Below are positions 8,354-17,221 of a stretch of DNA of 60,351 bases, one piece after another. The notes under the pieces were generated by a model, which saw nothing but the letters and a program-made list of their open reading frames with translations, was not told the origin of the DNA and made no database searches. The position numbers and the translations under genes are program-made. Location: contig NZ_JAODBG010000012.1 of assembly GCF_025463825.1 (NCBI RefSeq), positions 1 through 60,351 on the forward strand. The letters run 5' to 3'. Within the stretch, counting starts at the first letter, position 1. Every line of letters begins with the position of its first letter. The DNA is from Cryobacterium sp. (GTDB lineage Bacteria; Actinomycetota; Actinomycetes; Actinomycetales; Microbacteriaceae).

Positions 8354-8423
8354 GCAACTGTTGCCACTGCGGACAATTGGTCCCGGTGTGCCGGGTGCAA
8401 ATGTCCGGACGGGGAACAGTTGG
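8354..8423. repeat. 70-nt palindromic repeat, family 1, copy 1
   Basis: Two 33-nt arms flank a 4-nt loop (TGTG, 8387-8390). From the outside in, the arms read CAACTGTT, then CGGACA(A/T)TTG, then CCCGG, with about eight mismatches between arms. The same 33-4-33 structure with the same words is found at 45207-45276. It lies 15 nt downstream of the nucS stop codon. Confidence 0.85.
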
Positions 8424-8438
8424 GGCGCGCGGGGCCGG

Positions 8439-9134
8439 TTAGAAGAGCTTGGAGGCGGTGTCGTCGAGGCCGCGCATGGCGTCGTAGTCGAGCACCAGGC
8501 AGCGGATGCCGCGGTCCTCGGCCAGCATCCGCGCCTGCGGCTTGATCTGCTGCGCGGCGAACACGCCCGCCACCGGCGCCAGGTGCGGGTCGCGGTTCAT
8601 CAGCTCGAGGTAGCGGGTGAGCTGCTCGACGCCGTCGATGTCGCCGCGGCGCTTGAGTTCCACGGCCACCGAGGCGCCGGAGGCATCCCGTGCCAGGATG
8701 TCGACCGGCCCGATCGCGGTCATGTACTCGCGGCGCACCAGCGTGTGGCCGTCACCGAGCAGGTGGATGTGCTCGGCGAGCAGCTTCTGCAGGTGCGCCT
8801 CGACGCCGTCCTTGATCAGGCCGGGATCGATGCCGAGCTCGTGCGCGGAGTCGTGCTGCACCTCGTAGATGCTCACGATCAGCTGGTCGGCGGTCTTGGC
8901 GTGCGTGACGGTCCACAGCTCGGTGATCCCGGCCTCGACCTGCAACTCGTCCGGTGCCGACACGGCGAGGCTGCACGGCGGGCTCATCCAGTTCAGCGGC
9001 TTGTACGAGCCGCCGTCGGAATGCACCAGCAGGCTGCCGTCGGACTTGAGCATGAGCAGGCGGGTGGCCAGCGGCAAATGCGCGCTGAGCCGTCCGGCGT
9101 AGTCAACTGAACACTGGGCTATTACGAGGCGCAC
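8439..9134 (-). CDS. nucS: Endonuclease NucS (mismatch-specific)
   Basis: 231 residues, full length for actinobacterial NucS/EndoMS, the nuclease that replaces MutS-MutL in mismatch repair and cuts both strands at certain mismatches, helped by the beta clamp. The N-terminal half is the DNA-binding/dimerisation domain ([20 protein letters not shown]); the C-terminal RecB-like nuclease domain has GPVDILARD and the VAVELKRRG catalytic strand (Asp, Glu, Lys). Start is GTG at 9134: TAAGCT (9141-9146) ends 6 nt upstream, so it is probably leaderless. The MFS gene upstream on the same strand ends 10 nt away from the start. Confidence 0.95.
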   Translation of the reverse strand: MRLVIAQCSVDYAGRLSAHLPLATRLLMLKSDGSLLVHSDGGSYKPLNWMSPPCSLAVSAPDELQVEAGITELWTVTHAKTADQLIVSIYEVQHDSAHELGIDPGLIKDGVEAHLQKLLAEHIHLLGDGHTLVRREYMTAIGPVDILARDASGASVAVELKRRGDIDGVEQLTRYLELMNRDPHLAPVAGVFAAQQIKPQARMLAEDRGIRCLVLDYDAMRGLDDTASKLF

Positions 9135-9140
9135 TGAACG

Positions 9141-9146
9141 AGCTTA
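9141..9146 (-). promoter_or_regulatory. -10 box of a probable leaderless nucS mRNA
   Basis: TAAGCT on the minus strand, 6 nt before the GTG at 9134; no Shine-Dalgarno. It overlaps the end of the upstream MFS gene, so nucS has its own promoter. Confidence 0.5.
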
Positions 9147-10376
9147 ACCGGCCACGGGGGTCTTCGCGCGCTCGCGGGCGGCGGGCGCGGCGAGGCCGGC
9201 CAGGGCCATCAACACCACGATGACGTAGAGCGCGTTGAGGATGCCGAGATGCTCACCGATCAGGCCCAACACCGGCGGGCCGACCAGGAAGGCGAAATAG
9301 CCGATCATGGCGACGGCGCTGACCCGGGCGGCCGCGTTGGCGGTGTCGTCGGCGGCGGCGGACATGCCCACCGGGAAGCCGAGAGAGGCGCCAAGGCCCC
9401 ACAGAACGGTGCCGACGATGAGCAGCCAGATGGCCGGCGCCAGGATCACCAGGATGAGCCCGACCACACCGAGGCCTGAGCAGACGCGCAGCACCGGCAC
9501 CCGGCCGAACCGGTCCAGCACCGGGCCGCCGAGCACCCGGCCCACGGTCATCGCCGCCACGAACACCCCGAAGACCAGCGCCCCGGTGGCGTCGCTCTGC
9601 CCGTGCCCGTCGACCACGGCCAGGGCGAGCCAGTCGCTGGCCGACCCCTCGGCGAAGGTCATGCCGAGCACGATGACGCCGATCAACAGGATGCTCGAGT
9701 CGCGCCACACCGCCAGGCTCCTGCGCATCCGCTCACGCCAGTGCGGGCGCACGAGGGAGTGGTCCGCGGCGTCGCTCGCGTCGCCGAGCGCCGGGCGCAA
9801 CGGGATGAAGCGCACCGCGAGCACCGCGGCGGCCAGCGCCAGCGCGGCGACGATAGTGAGGTGCCAGCCCACGGTGATGACCAGGGCGGCGGCCCCGGCG
9901 CCCACGAGCGCCCCGACGACGGTGCCCAGGCTGAAACAGGCGTGCAACAGGGGCATCAGGGTGACACCGAGCTCACGTTCGACGGCCGCTCCCTCGACGT
10001 TCATCATGACGTCGGTGGAGCCCATGCCGAAGCCCACCAGGACCAGGGCGGTGAACGCGAGCGGAGACGACCCCCAGAGTGTCGCGGCCGCGCCGACCAG
10101 AACCAGGCCGGCCGAGGACGTGCCGATGCACACCACCAGGGCCCTGCGGGCGCCCAACGCCGACAGCAACCAGACCGCGGAGATGAGCCCCAGGATCGAG
10201 CCGGCGGACAGCCCGAAGATGAGCAGGCCCACCTGGTCGGTGCGCAGGGCGAGGTCGTCGCGCACGGTGGGGATGCGCGACACCCACGACGCCAGGCCCA
10301 GGCCACTCACGAAGAAGAGCACGAAGACGGCATTCCGCCAGCGGCTGAGGTCGCGCCGACCGCGCATGTTCGTCAT
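9144..10376 (-). CDS. MFS transporter
   Basis: About 410 residues, 12 predicted membrane segments, beginning RWRNAVFVLFFVSGLGLASWVSRIP, which resembles actinobacterial MFS proteins of the YbjJ/fucose-permease-like group. Two six-helix halves are separated by a charged loop (RPALGDASDAADHSLVRPHW). Substrate unknown. The ATG at 10376 is preferred over GTG 10385 because TAGCGT (10384-10389) ends 7 nt upstream of it, as in other leaderless genes here. No other gene gives a functional hint. Confidence 0.9.
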   Translation of the reverse strand: MTNMRGRRDLSRWRNAVFVLFFVSGLGLASWVSRIPTVRDDLALRTDQVGLLIFGLSAGSILGLISAVWLLSALGARRALVVCIGTSSAGLVLVGAAATLWGSSPLAFTALVLVGFGMGSTDVMMNVEGAAVERELGVTLMPLLHACFSLGTVVGALVGAGAAALVITVGWHLTIVAALALAAAVLAVRFIPLRPALGDASDAADHSLVRPHWRERMRRSLAVWRDSSILLIGVIVLGMTFAEGSASDWLALAVVDGHGQSDATGALVFGVFVAAMTVGRVLGGPVLDRFGRVPVLRVCSGLGVVGLILVILAPAIWLLIVGTVLWGLGASLGFPVGMSAAADDTANAAARVSAVAMIGYFAFLVGPPVLGLIGEHLGILNALYVIVVLMALAGLAAPAARERAKTPVAG

Positions 10377-10467
10377 CTGATCCACGCTACCGTGCCCGTG
10401 AACCCTGAGTCAGGTTCGGCAGAACCCGGTGTTCCCGCGTCGGCGTGCGGTCGTGGACAACGTGGGA

Positions 10468-11754
10468 CTACTGGGAGCCCAGGCGCACCCAGGCGGTGCC
10501 TCGGACGCGCAGGGAGAGAGTCACGGCGCGGGCGCCGAGGAAGCCGAAGACGAAGGTGGCCATCAGGGCGGCCAGCCCGGCCGCGCCGGCGGGGGCCCAG
10601 AACAGCACCAGCACCGCGAGCGGAACGAAGGCGGCCAGGTTGACCAGGCCGGTCAGTGCCAGGTAGCGAGCGTCGCCGGCACCGATCAGCACCCCGTCCA
10701 GCACGAAGACCAGCCCGCCCAGCGGCACGGACAGGCCGAGCACGGCCAGGGTCGCCGGCAGTAGGTCGGTGACCTCAACCGAGCTCGTGAACACCCGGCC
10801 GAGCACGCCGCTGGCGGCGAGGACGACCAGGCCGAGCGCCACGCCGCCGCCGATGCCCCACTCCAGGCAACGGCGCAGCACCTGGCGCACCTGCTGCGCG
10901 TCGCCGGCGCCGAGCGCCTTACCCACCAGGGCCTGGGCGGCGATGGCGAGGGCGTCGAGCGCGAAGGCCAGGGCAGCGAACAGGGTCATCGCGATCTGGA
11001 ACGCCGCGAGTTCGGGGGAGCCGAGGCTGGTGGCCACGAACACCGCCAGGAGCATCGCCGCGCGCAGGCTCGCGGTGCGCAGGAACAGCCAGCCCCCGCT
11101 CGTCGCCCCGCGCACGAGGCCGCCCCGGTGCGGGCGGAGCGGCGCGCGTTCGCGGCGGGCGTGCCGCACGACCACGACGACGTAGACGGCCACCATTCCC
11201 CACTGGGCGAGGACGGTGCCCAGTGCCGAGCCGGCCAGACCCAGTCCCAGGCCGTAGATGAACCACAGGTTGAGCAGGATGTTCACCAGGAAGCCCAGCC
11301 CCGCCACCCATAGCGGGGTGCGGGTGTCCTGCAGCCCGCGCAGCAGCCCGGTCGCGGCGAACACCAGCAGCATCGCCGGCACACCGAGCATCGACAGGCC
11401 CAGGTAGTCCGCGGCGGCGCGGGTCACATCGGCTTCGGCACCGAAGGCACCCACCAGCGCGGGCGTGCCGACCCAGCCGGTCACGGCAAGGACGACGCCG
11501 AGGCCGAGCGCGAGCCACAGCCCGTCGACGCCCACCGAGACGGCCTTCCGCCGGTCCCCGGCCCCGAGCCACCGCGCCACGGCGGGGGTGGTGCTGTACG
11601 CGAGGAAGACCATCAGCCCGATGATCGTCTGCAACACGGCGCTCGCCAGGCCGAGCCCGGCCAGCGGCACAGCTCCGAGGTGTCCGACCATCGCCGAGTC
11701 GGCGAGAAGGAACAGCGGTTCGGCGATGAGCGCCCCGAGGGCAGGCACGGCCAA
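10468..11754 (-). CDS. MATE-family efflux transporter (N-terminus probably frameshifted)
   Basis: 428 residues in this frame, DinF-like MATE exporter: PALGALIAEPLFLLADSAMVGHLG at the start, two six-helix bundles, and GLLRGLQDTRTPLWVAG. These proteins export cationic drugs or metabolites using Na+ or H+. The only start in frame is TTG 11754, which falls inside the first membrane helix. In the other frame a TTG at 11815 gives RPETHQTPTTPT, and removing one C from the CCC at 11776-11778 joins this to IDREILRLAVPALG, the usual N-terminus. So a +1 indel is likely. The restored start overlaps the end of the merR-type gene, suggesting an operon. Confidence 0.88.
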   Translation of the reverse strand: MAVPALGALIAEPLFLLADSAMVGHLGAVPLAGLGLASAVLQTIIGLMVFLAYSTTPAVARWLGAGDRRKAVSVGVDGLWLALGLGVVLAVTGWVGTPALVGAFGAEADVTRAAADYLGLSMLGVPAMLLVFAATGLLRGLQDTRTPLWVAGLGFLVNILLNLWFIYGLGLGLAGSALGTVLAQWGMVAVYVVVVVRHARRERAPLRPHRGGLVRGATSGGWLFLRTASLRAAMLLAVFVATSLGSPELAAFQIAMTLFAALAFALDALAIAAQALVGKALGAGDAQQVRQVLRRCLEWGIGGGVALGLVVLAASGVLGRVFTSSVEVTDLLPATLAVLGLSVPLGGLVFVLDGVLIGAGDARYLALTGLVNLAAFVPLAVLVLFWAPAGAAGLAALMATFVFGFLGARAVTLSLRVRGTAWVRLGSQ

Positions 11755-11804
11755 CCGGAGGATCTCCCGGTCGATGGGTTGGCGTTGTAGGAGTTTGATG
11801 AGTC

Positions 11805-12251
11805 TCAGGGCGCAACGCCGGTCGAGATGGTGGCGAGCGTCGGTCGAGTCCTGGTGGATCCGTCAGAGGGCGCCCAGGCCGGTTCGCGGAGAGCCGGACA
11901 GTGTTCTGGGCTCGGATGGTGCGCGATCGCGATCATACGATCGAGCGCCTCACCCGCAGCGGCCAGATCGGCCATGGCGGCATTGATGCGAGTCCGCTCC
12001 TGCTCCAGGATTGTGAAAACTTCAGGGGAAGCCGTGCCGGTTTCGACGCAGGGCAGCAGCTGCAGGATCGTGCGACTAGCGAGACCAGCGGTGAAGAACT
12101 GCTGGATCAACCGCACCCGCTCGACAGCCGATTCCGGGTAGATGCGTTGTCCCGTCACTGTGCGCTCCGATGCAAGCAGCCCTTGCTCCTCGTAGTAACG
12201 CAGAGCTCGCGTGCTCACCCCTGCTCGGTGTGCGATATCGCCGATACGCAT
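11805..12251 (-). CDS. MerR-family transcriptional regulator
   Basis: 148 residues. The N-terminal winged helix is typical (MRIGDIAHRAGVSTRALRYYEEQGLL, then the wing GQRIYPESAVERV), followed by the long dimerisation helix. The C-terminal tail holds HHPSPEHCP, with His and one Cys, but not a clear metal-binding set. A GGAGG site precedes the ATG. It is divergent from an SDR gene whose promoter has the long spacer of MerR targets, so that gene is the likely target; the MATE gene downstream may be co-transcribed. The inducer is unknown. Confidence 0.93.
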   Translation of the reverse strand: MRIGDIAHRAGVSTRALRYYEEQGLLASERTVTGQRIYPESAVERVRLIQQFFTAGLASRTILQLLPCVETGTASPEVFTILEQERTRINAAMADLAAAGEALDRMIAIAHHPSPEHCPALREPAWAPSDGSTRTRPTLATISTGVAP

Positions 12252-12282
12252 CCGGCCTCCCTAGTTTCCCTCCCGTGGGGAC

Positions 12283-12314
12283 TTGCCCCTGACGTCAACG
12301 TCAACGTTTAGCGT
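12283..12314 (+). promoter_or_regulatory. MerR-type promoter/operator upstream of the SDR gene
   Basis: TTGCCC (12283-12288) and TAGCGT (12309-12314) are separated by 20 bp, longer than normal, as in MerR-activated promoters. The spacer holds ACGTCA-type direct repeats that form two overlapping dyads: TGACGT-CA-ACGTCA (12290-12303) and AACGT-CA-ACGTT (12297-12308). Confidence 0.55.
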
Positions 12315-12368
12315 AGTCGATGCTTGGTCGCATCCGACCTGGCCGACAAGAAAAGGAACACGCATCGC

Positions 12369-13094
12369 ATGGACATCACGAACCAGATCGCCCTCGTCAC
12401 CGGAGCGAACCGCGGTATCGGCAAGGAGTCCGTTCTCGAACTGCTCGAGCGCGGGGCGTCCAAGGTCTACGCGACAGCCCGACGTCCTGAGACCCTCGAC
12501 TTCGGCGACGACCGGGTGGTGCCGATGCGGCTCGACCTCACGGACCACGACTCCGTCGTCGCGGCGGCGGCGAACGCCCAGGACGTGACCCTTCTGGTGA
12601 ACAATGCCGGCATCGCGACCGGCGCCTCGCTGGTCACGGGCGAGCTGAGCGAGATTCGCCGCGAGATGGACACGCACTTCTGGGGCACGCTCGACGTCAT
12701 TCGCGAATTCGCACCGGTCCTGGCGACCAACGGCGGCGGCGCAATCGTCAACGTGCTGTCGGCGCTGTCCTGGTTTGCCGCCCCGGGTTCTGGTTCTTAC
12801 GCAGCGGCCAAGGCGGCCGAGTGGAACATGACCAATGGTGTGCGTCTCGAGCTCGCTTCGCAGTCCACGTTTGTGCAGGGAGTCCTGCTCGGGGCGGCGG
12901 ACACCGACATCTCCTCGGGTTACGACGGTCCCAAGATTGATCCTCGCGATGTTCCCCGGTCGTCGTTCGATGGCCTCGCGACCGGCGCGATCGAGGTGGT
13001 TGTCGACGACTGGACCGCGATGGTCAAGGCGTCGCTCGCCGGCGACCCTGGCGTCTTCTATGAGCAGATCTCCCAACTGCTCGGCGCCAACTAG
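12369..13094 (+). CDS. Short-chain dehydrogenase/reductase (SDR)
   Basis: 241 residues, classical SDR: cofactor motif VTGANRGIG near residue 10-18, NNAGIA near 80, and the active-site SYAAAKAA (Tyr-x3-Lys) near 140. The ATG at 12369 follows AAAAGGAA. It is an NAD(P)-dependent oxidoreductase; the substrate cannot be read from the sequence. The position opposite a MerR regulator with a long-spacer promoter suggests inducible expression, perhaps by an oxidant, electrophile or drug. Confidence 0.93.
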   Translation: MDITNQIALVTGANRGIGKESVLELLERGASKVYATARRPETLDFGDDRVVPMRLDLTDHDSVVAAAANAQDVTLLVNNAGIATGASLVTGELSEIRREMDTHFWGTLDVIREFAPVLATNGGGAIVNVLSALSWFAAPGSGSYAAAKAAEWNMTNGVRLELASQSTFVQGVLLGAADTDISSGYDGPKIDPRDVPRSSFDGLATGAIEVVVDDWTAMVKASLAGDPGVFYEQISQLLGAN

Positions 13095-13111
13095 GGCCGA
13101 GAGACGCAGGC

Positions 13112-14041
13112 TCAGGGGAGGAGGACGAGCTTGCCGCGGGCGCCGGACCCGAAGTCGTCGAGGGCCTCCGCGGCATCCTCGAGCGCGTAGCTGCCCTGCA
13201 CGGTCACAGACGTGCGCCCGGCGGCCAGGTTCTCGACCAGGTGGGTGAGCACCGCGGTGGTGGGGTTGGCGTAGATCGGCACCACCGTCACGCCGGCGGC
13301 GATCAGCTGGTCGGGCGAGCCGATCAGGGTGCTGACGAAGCGGCCGCCGGCACGCACGGCGGGCAGCACGGTGGCGGCGTCGCCGGCGAAGTGCAGCACC
13401 ACGTCGACGCCGTCGGCGTGGTTGGCGAGCACGGCCGCCGTGAGGTTCTGGGTGTGATCGACGACCTCGGTCGCGCCGAGCAGGCGCACCTGGGCGATGC
13501 CCAGCGCGGTGCGGGCGGTGGCGATCACGGTGGCGCCGGTGGCCGCGGCCAGCTGCACGGCCTGGTTGCCCACGCCCCCGGTGGCGCCAACGATCAACAC
13601 CGTGCTGCCGGCGCCCAGCTCTGCGGCGGCCACCGCGGCCGAGGCGGCGGTGCCGGCCAGGCCGAGGGCGGCGCCCCGGGCGAAGTCGATCTGTGCGGGC
13701 AGCTTGGCGAGCCCCGTCGAGGTGGGGACGACCACGAACTCGCCGAACGAGCCATCGCCCAGGTGGGCCTTGGTGACAACGCCGAAGACCCGGTCGCCGA
13801 CCGCGTAGTCGGTCACGCCGTCGCCGAGGGCGTCCACGATGCCCGCGAAGTCCTTACCGAGCACCACGGGGAAACGGTGCTCCATCAGGCCTTCGAGTGA
13901 CCCGGCGGCCACGGCGAGGTCGAAGCCGTTGACGGATGCCGCGTGCACGCGAACCCGCACCTCTCCCGTCGCCGGCTGAGGGGTGTCGATCTCGGTCAGC
14001 TCGAGGGCGGAGCCGAACTCTGGCAAAGTGATGACGCGCAT
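13112..14041 (-). CDS. NADP-dependent MDR oxidoreductase (quinone reductase-like)
   Basis: 309 residues, zinc-free medium-chain reductase of the quinone oxidoreductase type: GroES-like N-terminal domain (MRVITLPEFGSALELTEIDTP, LGKDFAGIV), then a Rossmann domain with VLIVGATGGVGNQAVQLA. No structural-zinc cysteines. Likely reduces quinones or enones with NADPH; substrate unassigned. The ATG follows AGGAGAC. It converges on the SDR gene with an 18-nt gap, so the two may have related roles but are not in one operon. Confidence 0.92.
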   Translation of the reverse strand: MRVITLPEFGSALELTEIDTPQPATGEVRVRVHAASVNGFDLAVAAGSLEGLMEHRFPVVLGKDFAGIVDALGDGVTDYAVGDRVFGVVTKAHLGDGSFGEFVVVPTSTGLAKLPAQIDFARGAALGLAGTAASAAVAAAELGAGSTVLIVGATGGVGNQAVQLAAATGATVIATARTALGIAQVRLLGATEVVDHTQNLTAAVLANHADGVDVVLHFAGDAATVLPAVRAGGRFVSTLIGSPDQLIAAGVTVVPIYANPTTAVLTHLVENLAAGRTSVTVQGSYALEDAAEALDDFGSGARGKLVLLP

Positions 14042-14163
14042 GGGAGGTCTCCTGGGTCACTGGCGACCCGTCTGGAGCGCCGTCTGAGCTCATGCTCCCA
14101 CGGCGGTCGCACGCCCCAACACGGCCGATGGTCCCACGAGTCCCAGCAGTGCGCGGCGAGGTT

Positions 14164-14169
14164 TAGGCT
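14164..14169 (+). promoter_or_regulatory. -10 box of a probable leaderless mRNA (M13 peptidase)
   Basis: TAGGCT ends 6 nt before the ATG at 14176. The same TAGGCTGG word precedes hemB. Confidence 0.5.
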
Positions 14170-14175
14170 GGTGCG

Positions 14176-16140
14176 ATGACTGATCAGGTGACTGCATCCG
14201 GAATCGACACCGACGAACTCGACCCGGGCGTGCGCCCGCAGGACGACCTCTTCCGCCACGTGAACGGCAAGTGGATCGCTCGCACCGAGATCCCCAGCGA
14301 CAAGGCGCGCTGGGGATCCTTCTATCTACTCGCGGAAGAGGCCGAAAAGGCCGTGCAGGCGATTATTCTCGAGGCGCAGACCGCCGCGGCGGGAACGGAG
14401 GAGCGCAAGTTCGGCGACCTCTACGCCAGCTTCATGGATGAGGAGCGCATCGAGCAGCTCGGCGCCACCCCACTCGCCGCCGACCTGGCCACCGTCGACG
14501 GCATCAGCTCGGTGCCGGTCTTCCTTGCCACCCTCGGCCGCCTCGAGCGGGCCGGCGTCGCCGGAGCCTTCCAGCTCTACGTCGACAACGACCCGGGCAA
14601 CCCCGAGCGCTATCTGGTCTTCGTCGAGCAGGCCGGCCTCGGCCTGCCGGATGAGTCCTACTACCGAGACGAGAAGTTCGCCGCCGTGCGTGAGGCCTAC
14701 GTCGCCTTCGTCGAGCGGATGCTGAGTCTCGCGGGCCTGGACGACGCCGCGGCCCGCGCCGGGCGCATCTTCGCCCTCGAAACCGAGCTCGCCAGCCATC
14801 ACTGGGACAACGTGCGCACCCGCGACAGCGAGAAGACCTATAACCTCAAGACCTGGGGCCAGATCTCCGCCCTCGCGGCCGGCGCCGACCTCGACCTCTG
14901 GCTGCAGGGCCTGGACGCCCCGGCGGTGGCCTTCGAGGAGGTCGTGGTGCGTGAGCCCAGCTTCGTCACGGGCCTGGCCGAGATGCTCAACGAAGACCGG
15001 CTCGACGCCTGGCGCGACTGGCTGCGCTGGCAGGTCATCCGCTCGAGCGCGTCGTACCTCTCCAGTGACTTCGTGGAGGCCAACTTCGACTTCTACGGCC
15101 GCACCCTCACCGGGACCCCGCAGATGCGGGCCCGCTGGAAGCGTGGCGTCTCGCTCGTGGAGGGCTCGCTGGGCGAGGCCGTCGGGCGGATCTACGTTGA
15201 GCGGCACTTCTCGCCCGACGCCAAAACCAGCATGGACGTGCTTGTCGGCCATCTCGTCGAGGCGTACCGGGCCAGCATCACCGGCCTGGACTGGATGACC
15301 GCCGAGACGCAGGGCCGCGCCCTGGAGAAGCTCGACAAGTTCACGCCCAAGATCGGCTTCCCCGTGAAGTGGCGCGACTACTCCAGCCTCGCCATCGACC
15401 CCGGTGACCTGATCAAGAACGTGCGCGCCACGGGCGAGTTCGAGTTCCACCGGGAGCTGGGCAAGATCGGCAACCCGCTCGACCGCGACGAGTGGTTTAT
15501 GACTCCGCAGACCATCAACGCGTATTACAACCCCGGCTTCAACGAGATCGTCTTCCCCGCCGCGATCCTGCAGGTGCCGTTCTTCGACGTGAAGCGCGAC
15601 GACGCCGCCAACTACGGCGCGATCGGCGCGGTCATCGGCCACGAGATCGGCCACGGCTTCGATGACCAGGGCTCCAAGTACGACGGCGACGGCCGCCTCA
15701 CCGACTGGTGGACCGAGGCCGACCGGGCCGCCTTCGAGGAGCGCACCGCGTCGCTGATCGAGCAGTACGACGCCCTCGCCCCGGCCCAGGTGCCCGACCA
15801 CCATGTCAACGGTGCGCTGACCATCGGCGAGAACATCGGTGACCTCGGCGGCCTCTCCATCGCCTGGAAGGCCTACCTGCTGTCCCTGGCCGGTGCGGAG
15901 CCGCTGGTGATCGACGGTCTGAGCGGCGCCGAGCGCTTCTTCCTCTCCTGGGCGCAGGCCTGGCAGATGAAGCTGCGCGACGAGGAGGCCGTTCGGCTGC
16001 TCGCCATCGACCCGCACTCGCCGAACGAGTTCCGCTGCAACCAGATCGTGCGCAACATCGACGAGTACTACAGCGCATTCGGGGTCACCGAGTCGGATGC
16101 CGCGTGGCTCGCCCCTGAGAAGCGCGTCACGATCTGGTAG
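14176..16140 (+). CDS. pepO: M13-family zinc metallopeptidase (PepO/neprilysin type)
   Basis: 654 residues, full length for bacterial PepO-like endopeptidases, which cut short peptides. The zinc site is intact: HEIGH at residues 489-493 (GHEIGHGFDDQG) and the third ligand Glu552 in GENIGDLGG with Asp556. The substrate-binding NAYYNPGFNEIVFPAAILQ segment is also present. There is no signal peptide, so it probably acts in the cytoplasm, as in other Actinobacteria. A TAGGCT box 6 nt before the ATG suggests a leaderless mRNA. Confidence 0.95.
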   Translation: MTDQVTASGIDTDELDPGVRPQDDLFRHVNGKWIARTEIPSDKARWGSFYLLAEEAEKAVQAIILEAQTAAAGTEERKFGDLYASFMDEERIEQLGATPLAADLATVDGISSVPVFLATLGRLERAGVAGAFQLYVDNDPGNPERYLVFVEQAGLGLPDESYYRDEKFAAVREAYVAFVERMLSLAGLDDAAARAGRIFALETELASHHWDNVRTRDSEKTYNLKTWGQISALAAGADLDLWLQGLDAPAVAFEEVVVREPSFVTGLAEMLNEDRLDAWRDWLRWQVIRSSASYLSSDFVEANFDFYGRTLTGTPQMRARWKRGVSLVEGSLGEAVGRIYVERHFSPDAKTSMDVLVGHLVEAYRASITGLDWMTAETQGRALEKLDKFTPKIGFPVKWRDYSSLAIDPGDLIKNVRATGEFEFHRELGKIGNPLDRDEWFMTPQTINAYYNPGFNEIVFPAAILQVPFFDVKRDDAANYGAIGAVIGHEIGHGFDDQGSKYDGDGRLTDWWTEADRAAFEERTASLIEQYDALAPAQVPDHHVNGALTIGENIGDLGGLSIAWKAYLLSLAGAEPLVIDGLSGAERFFLSWAQAWQMKLRDEEAVRLLAIDPHSPNEFRCNQIVRNIDEYYSAFGVTESDAAWLAPEKRVTIW

Positions 16141-16225
16141 CTCCGGCCGCGTGGTCCAGCGGGTGGGTTAGGGTGATCGCTGAGGCTGAGGACAGCCCAC
16201 GAGAACCAAAAGGACACGAGCACGA

Positions 16226-17134
16226 GTGGTGGCGCCAGCACAGGAATCAGAACGACGTTCCCGGCACGCCGTCGAGCAGCACGGCAAGCACCGTAAAGCC
16301 CCGGCCCCGACGAGCTTCGAGCGCGGCTTCCAGTCGCTCGGCGAACTCGCCATGGGCGGCGCGCAGGTGTCCGCCCGCGCCACCGACCTGGCCACCGACC
16401 GGGTGCTGTTCTCCGTCGACGACCACGTGGTGATGCCCATGGCGGGGGTGGGTACGGTGTTGCTGCTCATCGAGGTGGCCTCGCAGCTGCGCGACCCCGA
16501 CTTCGGCGCGTACACGATCCTCGACCGCACCGTGAGCGACTCGGTGGCCGGCTCGGGCCTCTGGCAGCACCTGCAGGCGCCGTCGCTGCCCGTCGCCGAC
16601 CTCGCCGCCCTCATCGGCGCCACCAACGACAACCTCGCCACCAACGTGCTGTTGCGCGCCGTCGGCCTGGAGGCCGTGCGCCGCCGCACCGAGGAGCTCG
16701 GCCTCGGCCGCACCGGACTGCTCGACCTGGTGCGCGACACCCGCGGCCCCGACGACGCCCCCAACCTGTCGATCGGCAGCGCCAACGAACTCACCTGGCT
16801 GTTCACGGCCCTGGCCCGGGGCGAGATCCTGGACGACGAGGGCAGCGAACGCGTGCTCGGCTGGCTGTCATTGAACACCGACCTGTCGATGGTGGCCGGC
16901 GCCTTCGGCCTGTCGCCGCACGCCCACCGGGAGCCCTCGCACGGGGTGCTGCTGGTGAACAAGACCGGCACCGACGCGGGGGTGCGCAGTGAAGTGGGCG
17001 TGCTGCGCGGACCGCGTGCGGGCGTCGCCTACGCCGTCTCGGTCTACTTCGAGGACACCTCGCTTTCCGCGCGCCTCTCGGTCTTGGACGCCATGCGCTC
17101 GGTCGGCCTCGACCTCCTCGAATACGTGCACTGA
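16226..17134 (+). CDS. Class A beta-lactamase-like protein lacking catalytic Ser/Lys
   Basis: 302 residues with the fold of serine beta-lactamases (LFSVDDHVVMPMAGVGTVLL; LATNVLLRAVGL; LLVNKTGTDAGVRSEVGVL). The KTG triad is present (246-248), but the SxxK motif that carries the nucleophile is G74-V-G-T77, and SDN is NDN (134-136). The protein therefore should not hydrolyse beta-lactams by the known route. No signal peptide is visible. An AAAAGGA site lies 13 nt before GTG 16226. A non-catalytic binding or sensing role is possible; function unknown. Confidence 0.85.
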   Translation: MVAPAQESERRSRHAVEQHGKHRKAPAPTSFERGFQSLGELAMGGAQVSARATDLATDRVLFSVDDHVVMPMAGVGTVLLLIEVASQLRDPDFGAYTILDRTVSDSVAGSGLWQHLQAPSLPVADLAALIGATNDNLATNVLLRAVGLEAVRRRTEELGLGRTGLLDLVRDTRGPDDAPNLSIGSANELTWLFTALARGEILDDEGSERVLGWLSLNTDLSMVAGAFGLSPHAHREPSHGVLLVNKTGTDAGVRSEVGVLRGPRAGVAYAVSVYFEDTSLSARLSVLDAMRSVGLDLLEYVH

Positions 17135-17209
17135 CACCCGTCCCGCGGCCGGCCAGGCAGCGGCGGGACAAAAGCGCGGGTTTGGCCACCGAGGGATTCG
17201 TCTCACGGG

Positions 17210-17215
17210 TAGTCT
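17210..17215 (+). promoter_or_regulatory. -10 box of the NCS1 operon, probably leaderless
   Basis: TAGTCT ends 6 nt before the ATG at 17222; no Shine-Dalgarno is present. Confidence 0.5.
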
Positions 17216-17221
17216 CATCGC

